64,000 nucleotides of DNA from Komarekiella delphini-convector SJRDD-AB1. Lineage in GTDB: Bacteria; Cyanobacteriota; Cyanobacteriia; Cyanobacteriales; Nostocaceae. The translations under genes were made by a program, and so were the position numbers. Shown here piece by piece: positions 15,461 to 23,578 of the stretch (the stretch's first letter is position 1; each line of letters begins with the position of its first letter). A model generated the notes under the pieces. It was not told the origin of the DNA. It did no database searches and worked only from the letters and a program-made list of their open reading frames with translations. The stretch lies in NCBI RefSeq assembly GCF_014831675.1, contig NZ_VJXY01000005.1, forward strand, positions 184,070 to 248,069, read 5' to 3'.

Positions 15461-16182
15461 TTTATTTACATAACTTACCCACAAATCAAGTAACAAAGAT
15501 TAAACTTACAGCAATAATTGATACTGCTTTGTGTGTTGGTGCTGGTGGTTCTGATGGTTCCCTTTCCGATAAACCCATCGTTCGCAACGCACAAGGACAA
15601 TTGATTATCCCCGCTTCCCAACTCAAAGGTAGACTCCGCCATGAATGCGAAAAAATAGCTAGGGGGCTAGGATGGGAAATCTTTGAATCGCCAAAAGCTG
15701 AAACACTTTGTCCAACGGAAGAACAACTAAGAGAACGAGTAAATATCGAATCTTTGAATTTTTATCAATTAGATGGTTACAGAGGTTATCACTGCTTAAT
15801 TTCTCAGATATTTGGTAATCCCATATTGCCATCACGAGTTGTGGTGGATGATTTGATTTGTGAGATACCAAGAGAGGATTTCTCAGAAGTAATACGTCCA
15901 GGTGTGACGATAAATCGCCGTCGTGGTACAGCAGAAGAGAAAAAACTATACTTCCTAGAAACTTCCCCAGCTAATAATCAATTGGAATTTATAGGGGAAA
16001 TTCATTTACTACCAGACTGTCCAGCATACGCTAAGGCTCTAATTTTAGCAGGCTTGCGGCATATCCACGCTCTCGGTGGAAGTAAATCTGCGGGGTTGGG
16101 TTGGTTGAGTTGGAAAGAACTAGAAACACTACCACAAGATGATCCAGCGTGGGAGATGCTAATACCGGAGGCGAAATCATGA
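15457..16182 (+). CDS. Type III RAMP protein, Csm3/Cas7-like
   Basis: The 241-residue protein is a Cas7-type RAMP backbone subunit that coats crRNA. It has the glycine-rich start (CVGAGGSDGS, 26-35), the IIPASQLKGRLRHECE segment (50-65) in place of the usual GSSLKG, and the C-terminal loop ALGGSKSAGLGWLSW. D33 and D38 lie where Csm3 has its target-RNA cleaving Asp, so cleavage activity is plausible. It overlaps cas10 by four bases (ATGA) and the next gene in the same way, which indicates translational coupling. It is one of at least four RAMPs in the operon. I cannot tell which position in the complex it holds. Confidence 0.88.
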   Translation: MIYLHNLPTNQVTKIKLTAIIDTALCVGAGGSDGSLSDKPIVRNAQGQLIIPASQLKGRLRHECEKIARGLGWEIFESPKAETLCPTEEQLRERVNIESLNFYQLDGYRGYHCLISQIFGNPILPSRVVVDDLICEIPREDFSEVIRPGVTINRRRGTAEEKKLYFLETSPANNQLEFIGEIHLLPDCPAYAKALILAGLRHIHALGGSKSAGLGWLSWKELETLPQDDPAWEMLIPEAKS

Positions 16183-17573
16183 AGCGGATTAAATTAAAGA
16201 TTACAGCTTTATCGCCACTAGCGATCGCAGCTAACAAATCTGGTTCTATAAGTCAAGCCGAAGACTATATTCCAGGTTCAGTAATTCGGGGTGCGATCGC
16301 ATCTCAAATCTTACAACTATCCAACCAGCAAACACCAGGTATAGCAGAGCAAAATTTAGTAGCAGATAGTGGCGACTTTGCAGCCTTATTTTTAAGTGAT
16401 GAACCTGCGATTTTTCATAATGCTTATCCAGCAGTAGCTAAAATTGCAAATAAATCATTTTTAATTGACAAAGAAAAGACTGAAAAAGAAAAGTATGACG
16501 TCATTTCTAGAGTTGTAAATGATGAAATCTTGGTCTTACCAGTGACAGCCGTAAGTTCCAAAACAGACTCAGGCTTTAAGCCGAAAGCCAACGGGGTTTT
16601 TGACACTTTAATTGATCGCTTCTGTGCAGACGCATATAATTATCCTTACGATCCTAGTGATCTAAAATCTCTAGAAGAAAAGACTGATGCGCGGGTTGAA
16701 GCTTACGGTAGTGGATTTTATAGCAAAACTAACGATAGCGAAACTAAATATCAGTATCGCAGTCATTCTGTTAGCACACGCTTTCTTACACGCGTAGGAA
16801 TTAATCGCCAACGAGCTACGTCTCAGGATGATATATTTTACAGTATTGAAGTTTTAAATGAGTCATTTGTAGAAAATCCCCAAGAACAAAATTGGCATTC
16901 TGTGGTTTACCGCAGTGATATTCTAGTTAACGATGCAGATTTAGCCAAATCTCTTACAGATTTTATCAATCAAAATTTCCAGATATTTCGTTTAGGTAGT
17001 GCAACTTCGCGGGGTCTGGGTAAGGTTGAAATCACAGCCACAATTAGCGATACTTTGACAGATGTTGAAAGTAGGATAACTGAATTTAACAGACAACTTA
17101 AAAACCGTTGGCAACTCTGGTCAGTATTTAGCACACCAGAAAACAATCTATTAGAGAATCGTACCTATTTTACTTTAGACCTGCAAGCTGAAGCTATCTT
17201 CACTGAGAATTGGCAACGTACCACAGTAATTTCTCCAAAAATGTTATGTAAATTTGTAAATTTAAATGATGAATTTGCACAACTGAATGATACAGAAGAA
17301 AAAGAAAATTTTATAAAATTAGAAGTAGTCTATAGCAGCTATAACTATCGTTCTGGCTGGAATTCTGCTTGGGGATTGATGAAAGATATAGAATTAGTCA
17401 CAAATAGAGGTGCTGTGTATTTATTTAGTACAAAGAAAGAAAACGAAAAAAAATGGACTGATAAACTTAAAGATTTGGAACTGAACGGAGTAGGCGATCG
17501 CACTTGTGAAGGTTTTGGACAAGTACAAATTTGCAATGAATTTCATAGTGTATTTAGAGAAGAGGCGGTTTAA
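16179..17573 (+). CDS. csx10: Csx10, type III-D signature RAMP
   Basis: The 464-residue protein fits Csx10, the Cas5-group RAMP that marks subtype III-D. Family-like features are the start MKRIKLKITALSPLAIAANK, EDYIPGSVIRGAIASQIL near residues 33-50, the VGINRQRATSQDDIFYSIEV segment, and the glycine-rich RLGSATSRGLGKVEIT and NGVGDRTCEGFGQVQI near the end. Cas5-type subunits bind the crRNA 5' handle. The start is the ATG at 16179, overlapping the previous stop (ATGA), with GGAGG seven bases upstream; a longer frame from 16149 lies inside the upstream gene. Four bases separate it from the next start. Confidence 0.85.
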   Translation: MKRIKLKITALSPLAIAANKSGSISQAEDYIPGSVIRGAIASQILQLSNQQTPGIAEQNLVADSGDFAALFLSDEPAIFHNAYPAVAKIANKSFLIDKEKTEKEKYDVISRVVNDEILVLPVTAVSSKTDSGFKPKANGVFDTLIDRFCADAYNYPYDPSDLKSLEEKTDARVEAYGSGFYSKTNDSETKYQYRSHSVSTRFLTRVGINRQRATSQDDIFYSIEVLNESFVENPQEQNWHSVVYRSDILVNDADLAKSLTDFINQNFQIFRLGSATSRGLGKVEITATISDTLTDVESRITEFNRQLKNRWQLWSVFSTPENNLLENRTYFTLDLQAEAIFTENWQRTTVISPKMLCKFVNLNDEFAQLNDTEEKENFIKLEVVYSSYNYRSGWNSAWGLMKDIELVTNRGAVYLFSTKKENEKKWTDKLKDLELNGVGDRTCEGFGQVQICNEFHSVFREEAV

Positions 17574-17576
17574 ACA

Positions 17577-18152
17577 ATGTCACAAATTTCTGTAATCGAT
17601 TTAGAGCAACAATTAACTCTACGCATTAATAATGAATTGAGTAAACAATTGGATGATATCATAGAAAAAATGCAGGCGATAGCGAAAAAATTTGATATCA
17701 AGCAAGTAAAAGAACGTTCGCCTATCAAAAATGTTTTAACTACAGCCACAGATCCAACATCTTCTTTAGAAGTCATCAAAAATTTTATTCGCTATCAAGC
17801 TAGTCGTAAGGATGCTAGTCAAATATGGAAGTTAGAAATTAATGAAAATCAGCAAAAAGAAAGATTTCCAAATGCAGTAATTAAGCAAATCGACGATTTA
17901 ACAATTAATATCAATAATATTTTTAAATCTATAAATATGAGTATAGATAAAGAGCTTAAACCATTTTTATCTGAGGATGGTAAAAACTCTATGAATCCGA
18001 ATCTTAGTCAAAATCAACGTGAAAAACTAGAGGCGCTTAAGCTATATATAGAAAATAATAAATCTCTGCTTGCCAAGAGTATTCATCTCAAACTAGCTCA
18101 ACTCTACCTTGGTTATCTTAGTCGTGAACATACAGCTTTAATAGGTTCATAA
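17577..18152 (+). CDS. Type III-D operon helical protein, candidate small subunit
   Basis: I do not recognise this 191-residue protein. It is highly charged and predicted mostly helical: LTLRINNELSKQLDDIIEKM near the start and LKLYIENNKSLLAKSIHLKL near the end. It has no catalytic motif that I can see. Its position is between csx10 and the CARF gene, three bases after csx10, so it is made with the complex. Type III complexes need a small alpha-helical Cas11 subunit (Csm2/Cmr5), and no other plain candidate of that type lies in the front half of the operon. A Cas11-like role is therefore inference; the size is somewhat large for one. Confidence 0.75.
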   Translation: MSQISVIDLEQQLTLRINNELSKQLDDIIEKMQAIAKKFDIKQVKERSPIKNVLTTATDPTSSLEVIKNFIRYQASRKDASQIWKLEINENQQKERFPNAVIKQIDDLTININNIFKSINMSIDKELKPFLSEDGKNSMNPNLSQNQREKLEALKLYIENNKSLLAKSIHLKLAQLYLGYLSREHTALIGS

Positions 18153-18187
18153 ATTAAAAATAATTCAATAATTGGGAGAGGATTTTT

Positions 18188-19503
18188 ATGCACAAAATTT
18201 TGTTTATCACGGTTGGTGGTTCTCATCAACCTATTATTACCGCTATCCGTACTTTAGAACCCGATCGCGTTGTCTTTATTTGTTCTGATGGGAGTAAAGG
18301 TAGTAAATCGCAAGTAATAGGACAAGGAACGCCATGTGAAGTTAGACGTAGCACAGAAGTAATTGAAAGATTACCCAATATTCCTACACAGTTAGAATTA
18401 GGTAATCGCTTTCAAGCTGATAGAGATTTGATTCTAATTCAAGAACCAGATGATTTATCAGAATGTTATGAAGAAATAAAATTATGTATTCAGAAAATTC
18501 AACAAGATTCGCCAAATTCTCAAATGATGGCTGATTATACAGGCGGTACTAAATCCATGTCTGTAGGATTAGCAATGGCATCTGTTGATTATCAAATTAC
18601 ACTATATGTGACTACAACTGTCAGAACAAATATTATTAAGATTGAAAGAGGAGAATTAACAGGAAAAGCCAGTGTAGTGCCTGTAGTTGTACAGCGAACT
18701 ATTGAACAATTTTTACCAATTTTCTTACAACAGTACAACTATCCTGCTGCGATCGCACAACTCAAGCGACTCCTCTCTTCAATGTCATTACCGCCTGAAA
18801 CTAGACGCAAAATTCAAACTTTATATGCCTGTTGTTCTGGTTTAGATGCTTGGGATAGATTTGAACATAGGGAAGCTTTAGAGTTACTAGAGCCTCAAAT
18901 GAAACATTCTGAAATTAGACAACTAGCAGTATTTCTCAAGCGTGTAATTAACAGCCGAGGACAAATAGATAAAAACTTTGATTCCAGTAGCGGTACAGAA
19001 GGACATGGCTACGAGATTGTACAAGACTTATTAAATAATGCTGAAAGACGTGCTGCTCAAGAAGTTATGATGATGCTGTTGGCAGACTTTATCGAGCTTT
19101 AGAACTATTAGCTCAGATTCGTCTTAAGAAAACTTACGGGATTAGAACTGGAGATGTTGATCTTCAGCAATTACCAGAGTCTTTACGCAATGAATATGAA
19201 CAAAAACGCTCTCCTATTAAGGGAGTGATTCAACTAGCTTTGAGAAGTAGCTATGAACTTTTAAGTAAACTTCCTGATGATCCTGTAGGAAAGGTTTACC
19301 AGGAAAGTGCAAACAAAATTATTAATGCTCTAGAAGTTCGTAATAACTCACTATTTGCTCATGGATTTCAACCCATTAATAGTAGTGACTATCAGAAAGT
19401 AAGCGAGGTATTTTTCAACTTTATCCAATCTGCTATTACATCTGTTATCCCACAAAAATCACAAGTCCAGCCTTCACAGTTTCCTAATAATTTGGAAATT
19501 TAA
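18188..19503 (+). pseudogene. CARF-HEPN effector (Csm6/Csx1-like, TIGR02710 type), frameshifted
   Basis: Two frames together give one protein of about 438 residues. The first (18188-19102) holds a CARF sensor: KILFITVGGSHQPIITAIRT at the N-terminus and MADYTGGTKSMSVGLAMA near residue 118, the DxTGGTK motif of cyclic-oligoadenylate sensors. It ends prematurely with a TAG. The next frame, from 19066, continues with YDDAVGRLYRALELLAQIRL and runs 145 codons without a stop. It contains VRNNSLFAHGF, an R-x6-H HEPN ribonuclease motif. Loss of one base at about 19061-19066 explains the break. As read, the sensor is made without its nuclease. Alternatives are a sequencing error or recoding; I see no slippery heptamer. 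A ribosome site GGAGAGG precedes the ATG. Confidence 0.88.
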
Positions 19504-19508
19504 ATACT

Positions 19509-20426
19509 ATGTTCGACAAATTCAAAAATCGCCTAGAAATCACAGGTATACTCACCACAATCACAGCACTACGAATTAGTGCAGGTCGCTCAAGTGAGCC
19601 AATTGGTTCTGACTTACCTGTAATTAAAGATGCTTTGGGTAATCCATTAATACCAGGTTCTAGCTTTAAAGGAGCATTGCGATCGCGTTTAGAAAGTTTT
19701 CTCCGGGGTATCAATCCAAATTTTGCTGCTAACCCCGCTATAGAAGCAGAATGGTCAATCACAAACGAACGTCTCAATGGTAGAAACGGTATCAAAGAAG
19801 AAGTCGAAGAGGAACTAAAGCAATACCCAGATAATGAACGTAATCGTATAAGAGATCAGCTACTCACAGACAAAATTATCGATGAAACTGACTTAATTTC
19901 TCGCCTGTTTGGTTCTCCCTGGATTGCTAGCAAATTCCAAGTCCGGGATTTAACAGTAGTGTCTGATAGTTGGTTTGGACAATACCAAGAAAGAGACGGT
20001 GTAGCAATTGATCGAGATACCGAAACAGCCGCAGATGGCAAACTATACGATTTCCAAGTAGTTCCGGCTAGTACACAGTTTGAGTTTAAGGCTGTAGTCG
20101 AGAATGCTAAACCTTGGGAACTGGGTTTGTTGATGATTGGCTTACACCAGTTTGAAACAGAACAAATACCACTAGGAGGCGGGCGATCGCGTGGCTTGGG
20201 TGTCGTTAAACTAGAAATTGGCAAAATGCGCTGGTTTGATGTCAACAACGACCCAGAAAAGTTACTGACATACCTACAAGAATTAGTCAGCAGTAATACA
20301 ACTGATGACATATCGAGCTATGAAGATGGTCAGCAGTTAAAGCAGGATTGGACTCATGCTCTCATCAATCATTTAAGAGACAATATAACTAACAGTTCCA
20401 CAGTTAAAGCAATACACAATTCTTGA
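19509..20426 (+). CDS. Type III RAMP protein, Csm3/Cas7-like (SSO1426 type)
   Basis: The 305-residue protein is a Cas7-type RAMP. It shows the Csm3 pattern: ITGILTTITALRISAGRSSE, then PIGSDLPVIKDALGNPLIPG and SSFKGALRSRLE (51-62). D35 lies at the position of the Csm3 catalytic Asp, so cutting of target RNA every six bases is plausible. A Leu-Phe-Gly (RLFGSPW) segment near residue 135, the GVAIDRDTETAADGKLYDF thumb segment and the LGGGRSRGLGVVKLE loop follow. It starts six bases after the frameshifted CARF-HEPN gene. Probably the main repeated backbone subunit, by its closeness to Csm3. Confidence 0.88.
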   Translation: MFDKFKNRLEITGILTTITALRISAGRSSEPIGSDLPVIKDALGNPLIPGSSFKGALRSRLESFLRGINPNFAANPAIEAEWSITNERLNGRNGIKEEVEEELKQYPDNERNRIRDQLLTDKIIDETDLISRLFGSPWIASKFQVRDLTVVSDSWFGQYQERDGVAIDRDTETAADGKLYDFQVVPASTQFEFKAVVENAKPWELGLLMIGLHQFETEQIPLGGGRSRGLGVVKLEIGKMRWFDVNNDPEKLLTYLQELVSSNTTDDISSYEDGQQLKQDWTHALINHLRDNITNSSTVKAIHNS

Positions 20427-20436
20427 GGAGTTTAAT

Positions 20437-21057
20437 ATGGCTTTTAGTAGTTACAAAACTATCGGTGAAGTCCTCAAAGCATTTCAGGTTATTTATACAG
20501 AAGCTAATTTCATAGGTGAAACCAAGTTTAATATCCCCGACTACTTCCGAGAAGATTTAGAATTTACGATGCGAGAAGGAGCCGTTGACTGTTCTGAGTT
20601 TGCTATATGCGAAAACTTGATATCCCCAGTTTTAAAGCAAGTTTGGAAGAAATATAGTAGCAAGTTTACTTTGTGGAGTCATTATTCTCTAAATTATGAC
20701 GATAAATTATCAGGGTTCCCCAAATATATTTTGGCTAAACGTTCTCCTCTAGGCAAAGTTGTTTTTGATAAGCCATACTTCATTTTAGTAGAAGCAAAGC
20801 AAGATAACTTTGAGGCTGGATGGGCGCAATGTCTAGCAGAAATGATTGCTGCTCAAAGACTAAACAATGAATTTTCAATAATTATCTTCGGTATTGTTTC
20901 TAATGGTGGAGTATGGCAAGTTAGCAAGTTAGAAAGAGAAGCATTTACTAGAAATATTCTACCTTACACAATTTATGAGCTAGATAAACTCTTTGCTGCT
21001 GTAAATTATGTATTTCAACAATGTGAATTGCAGCTAAATAATTTAGTAGTGGCTTAA
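20437..21057 (+). CDS. PD-(D/E)XK nuclease-like protein within the III-D operon
   Basis: The 206-residue protein is not a standard Cas family that I know. It shows a restriction-endonuclease-like core: an acidic helix (SEFAICENLISPVLKQVW, E59), D111, then the strand YFILVEAKQD with the E119-x-K121 pair, followed by a helix EAGWAQCLAEMIAAQ that fits the Q-containing helix of the fold. No CARF, SAVED or DNA-binding domain is visible. The strong ribosome site GAGGAG precedes the ATG, and it is on the same strand 10 bases after a Cas7 gene and 31 before the next RAMP. It could be a DNA-cutting effector replacing the missing Cas10 HD activity, or a resident passenger. Both are inference. Confidence 0.8.
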   Translation: MAFSSYKTIGEVLKAFQVIYTEANFIGETKFNIPDYFREDLEFTMREGAVDCSEFAICENLISPVLKQVWKKYSSKFTLWSHYSLNYDDKLSGFPKYILAKRSPLGKVVFDKPYFILVEAKQDNFEAGWAQCLAEMIAAQRLNNEFSIIIFGIVSNGGVWQVSKLEREAFTRNILPYTIYELDKLFAAVNYVFQQCELQLNNLVVA

Positions 21058-21088
21058 TAATTAAAATTTTTATCAATAAAATTTAGTT

Positions 21089-22054
21089 ATGCACAAACGA
21101 TTTGTTAATCACTGCACGATTGATTTAACTTTAATTCCCGACGGGCCAATTCTGATTAAATCTGGTAACGAAGGAGCCGATCCTACTAAGCCTAATATGG
21201 AATTTGTAGAAACTTACCATGCTGGTGGACGTTCTATATATTTACCAGGAAGCAGTTTAAAGGGAGCAATCCGCGCCCATGCAGAATGCATTGTGAGAAC
21301 GGTGGGTAAAGACGAACGCGATCCAAATAACTCGAATTTGCTTTGGGCTAATGATCCTTTAAATGATAAATATGATTATTTTAAAGATAAGGATGGCAAA
21401 GACTTACCTGCACCAGAGATTTACAAACTCTCTAGTTTTACAGACAAAATGTTTGGCAATACTTCCATTGCTAGCCAAGTCAGAATCGAAGATGCATATC
21501 CTGATAAATCTCAGCCTCTCAAACTTGAAGAACGTAATGGCGTAGCAATTGATAGAGTGTTTGGTTCTGTAGCAGTTGGCCCTTTTAATTATCAAGTCTG
21601 CACTGCCGGAGAATTTCATACCAAAATTCATTTGAAAAACTTCACTTTGGCACAATTAGGTTTAATTGGTTTAGTGTTGCGAGATTTAGATGATGGCTGG
21701 TTTGGTTTGGGTTTTGCCAAATCTCGCGGATTAGGTACTGTGCAGGTGAAATTAAATCAAGCCGTCGTACAATACCCTGGTTGCATTTTGTCGGAAGATA
21801 AACGAGAAATTCACGCCCTTGGTAGTCAAAAGCAATGGAATAATACTTTCCTCTTAGGTGCTGGAGAGTTCTTAGAACCAGAAGAAGCAAAATTATATAG
21901 TTTCCCCAAACCAGATAGTCAAGATACACCTGTTGCTGCACAAAAAATGGATTTAGGTTTTGGAGTGCAGCTCACTTGGCGAGAAGGTACAGTTAATGAT
22001 TTATTTGAGCGAGGTGTTAGGTCTTGGAGTAGTCTACTTATGAGGTCAAGATGA
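21089..22054 (+). CDS. Type III RAMP protein, Cas7-like
   Basis: The 321-residue protein is another RAMP. It opens with CTIDLTLIPDGPILIKSGNE, then YLPGSSLKGAIRAHAECIVR (51-70), FTDKMFGNTSIASQVRIED, the thumb-type GVAIDRVFGSVAVGPFNYQV, and the glycine loop GLGFAKSRGLGTVQVK. D31 falls in the loop that bears the cleaving Asp in Csm3, but alignment there is loose. The C-terminal 70 residues are variable. The stop overlaps the next ATG (ATGA at 22051). It may cap the backbone as a Csm5/Cmr6-type subunit, or be part of the Cas7 filament. Confidence 0.87.
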   Translation: MHKRFVNHCTIDLTLIPDGPILIKSGNEGADPTKPNMEFVETYHAGGRSIYLPGSSLKGAIRAHAECIVRTVGKDERDPNNSNLLWANDPLNDKYDYFKDKDGKDLPAPEIYKLSSFTDKMFGNTSIASQVRIEDAYPDKSQPLKLEERNGVAIDRVFGSVAVGPFNYQVCTAGEFHTKIHLKNFTLAQLGLIGLVLRDLDDGWFGLGFAKSRGLGTVQVKLNQAVVQYPGCILSEDKREIHALGSQKQWNNTFLLGAGEFLEPEEAKLYSFPKPDSQDTPVAAQKMDLGFGVQLTWREGTVNDLFERGVRSWSSLLMRSR

Positions 22055-22494
22055 ATCCTTTTATTGGTGTAAGCAAAAAACTTTTATCAGTATGTGAATT
22101 GCTAGAGTTAATTGCAAAATTTACAACTGAACCTAGCTACTACTTCTTACGCTGGACTCATGAAGTTAGTAAACATTGGGAGATAGCACCCTCAGAAAAT
22201 AACTTTCCGATGATTGAGGGGCAGATGTTTAATCGAGAGTGTGAACTGAGGTGGAAGCAAAAACGAAAGGATAGTTATGAAGTGCTGCTTTTGAGCATAG
22301 CTGGAGAGTATCCAGATTTTCTCAAAGTAGGTGAAGAGTGGCAGACTCAAGACCGAGATGCTTATTTATATTCTTCTACTGAAACCCGTTTTCCTAAAGG
22401 TTTTCCCTCTAAAAGATTGGACATCGGCCAGCGCTATTTTATTGATAAAAAAACGGCAACGGTACACTTTGTTGCTCTCACAGTTGGAAAATAA
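22051..22494 (+). CDS. Csx19-like type III-D accessory protein
   Basis: The 147-residue protein carries a middle segment, EGQMFNRECELRWKQKRKDS then YEVLLLSIAGEY, and a terminal strand-rich part ending RYFIDKKTATVHFVALTVG. This pattern, the small size, and the position among type III-D RAMPs suggest Csx19 (TIGR03984), a non-catalytic subunit that in the characterised Synechocystis III-Dv complex packs against Cas10. I recall the family only in outline, so the name is tentative. Overlap of four bases with the upstream RAMP and a two-base gap to the next gene show it belongs to the complex operon. Confidence 0.6.
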   Translation: MNPFIGVSKKLLSVCELLELIAKFTTEPSYYFLRWTHEVSKHWEIAPSENNFPMIEGQMFNRECELRWKQKRKDSYEVLLLSIAGEYPDFLKVGEEWQTQDRDAYLYSSTETRFPKGFPSKRLDIGQRYFIDKKTATVHFVALTVGK

Positions 22495-22496
22495 AT

Positions 22497-23576
22497 ATGA
22501 CTGCTAACCGTCCTCAAAGACCTCAGCCACCTAATAAATCCAACCGTCCTAGTGATGGAGATTCATTGCCTGAACTTGCACCGAAACCTTATGAGTTTGT
22601 ATCTTTTCCCAAAGAAAAACCTAATTTACAGCATCCTGCTGGACATCATCAATATTTGAGCGATCGCCTGCATGGTGCTCTATATCTTACCCTAAAAGTG
22701 CAGACATCCCTCCACGTCTCCACCGGAGTAGTTGTCATGGGTAGCGATATTGGCAATAACCGCATTCCCTTAATCAAAACAATGATACAAGGTGTTGACC
22801 AAAAGCTCTCAATTCAAGGCAGTTCTCTCAAAGGGTGCATCAGGTCTGTGTATGAAGCGATTACTAAAAGTTGTGTTTGTAAAACTAAAGCAGATTTCAG
22901 AACAATTCCTGATGGATATAATAGAGTATGTAAAGTAGATGTCCGAAAAGACAGCAATTTAGTATGTGATGCTTGTCGAATATTTGGAGCATTAAATTTA
23001 CAAGGATTACTCGATTTTAACGATGCTAGTTGTTTAAATCTAGGCTTCTCAAATGGATTTATGCCTCCTCTACATCGCCCACGTCCAGATAAACGCGATC
23101 AATACTTTATCAATGGTAAGGTAGCAGGTCGCAAATTTTACTACAATATGTCCAAGGCGATTGATAAAGGGCAAAGAGAAGGCATTCCTGTACAGCAAGC
23201 GGGAAGAGAATACATCTTCAAAACTAAATTAAACTTCAAGAATTTGCTACCAGAAGAGTTAGGAACTTTGTTGATTGTCTTAGGACAAGATTCTAAGTGT
23301 CCCATAGCCTTAAAGGTGGGTGGTGGTAAGCCGATTGGTATGGGAACGATGACAGTAATTGTAAACAGAATTGCACGAACACAAAGCCTGCAACAGCGAT
23401 ATTCTGACTATAAAATCAATGATTCTGATGAGTTAATAGGGGATGCTTTGCAACAGTTTATGCAAACACAAATCCAAGCGGCTTACTCGCGTCTGATTCA
23501 GCAACCCCAATTAGATCAACTTACAGCAGTGCTGCGCTACCCAACCGATCGCGAACCCCCATCTGGAATGTACTAA
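22497..23576 (+). CDS. Type III RAMP protein with Cys-rich insertion, Cas7-like
   Basis: The 359-residue protein has a disordered Pro/Asn-rich N-terminus (1-45), then a Cas7-type RAMP: LTLKVQTSLHVSTGVVVMG, LSIQGSSLKGCIRSVYE (104-120), and a Cys-rich insertion with C126, C128, C145, C157 and C160 (VCDACRIFG), which looks like a metal site. ALKVGGGKPIGMGTMTVIVN near residue 275 is the RAMP glycine loop. The usual Asp of the Csm3 loop may be D84 (MGSDIGNN). Translational coupling to both neighbours is likely (gaps of two bases). The Cys cluster recalls zinc-binding Cas7 variants in type III-E and III-D. Confidence 0.85.
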   Translation: MTANRPQRPQPPNKSNRPSDGDSLPELAPKPYEFVSFPKEKPNLQHPAGHHQYLSDRLHGALYLTLKVQTSLHVSTGVVVMGSDIGNNRIPLIKTMIQGVDQKLSIQGSSLKGCIRSVYEAITKSCVCKTKADFRTIPDGYNRVCKVDVRKDSNLVCDACRIFGALNLQGLLDFNDASCLNLGFSNGFMPPLHRPRPDKRDQYFINGKVAGRKFYYNMSKAIDKGQREGIPVQQAGREYIFKTKLNFKNLLPEELGTLLIVLGQDSKCPIALKVGGGKPIGMGTMTVIVNRIARTQSLQQRYSDYKINDSDELIGDALQQFMQTQIQAAYSRLIQQPQLDQLTAVLRYPTDREPPSGMY

Positions 23577-23578
23577 TT

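Noticed and set aside
19061-19070. Programmed frameshift in the CARF-HEPN gene
   Set aside because: There is no slippery heptamer or following structure that I can see; a plain one-base loss is simpler.
19856-20311. Long minus-strand frame (151 codons) opposite a Cas7 gene
   Set aside because: It is a shadow of the plus-strand RAMP, which has family motifs.
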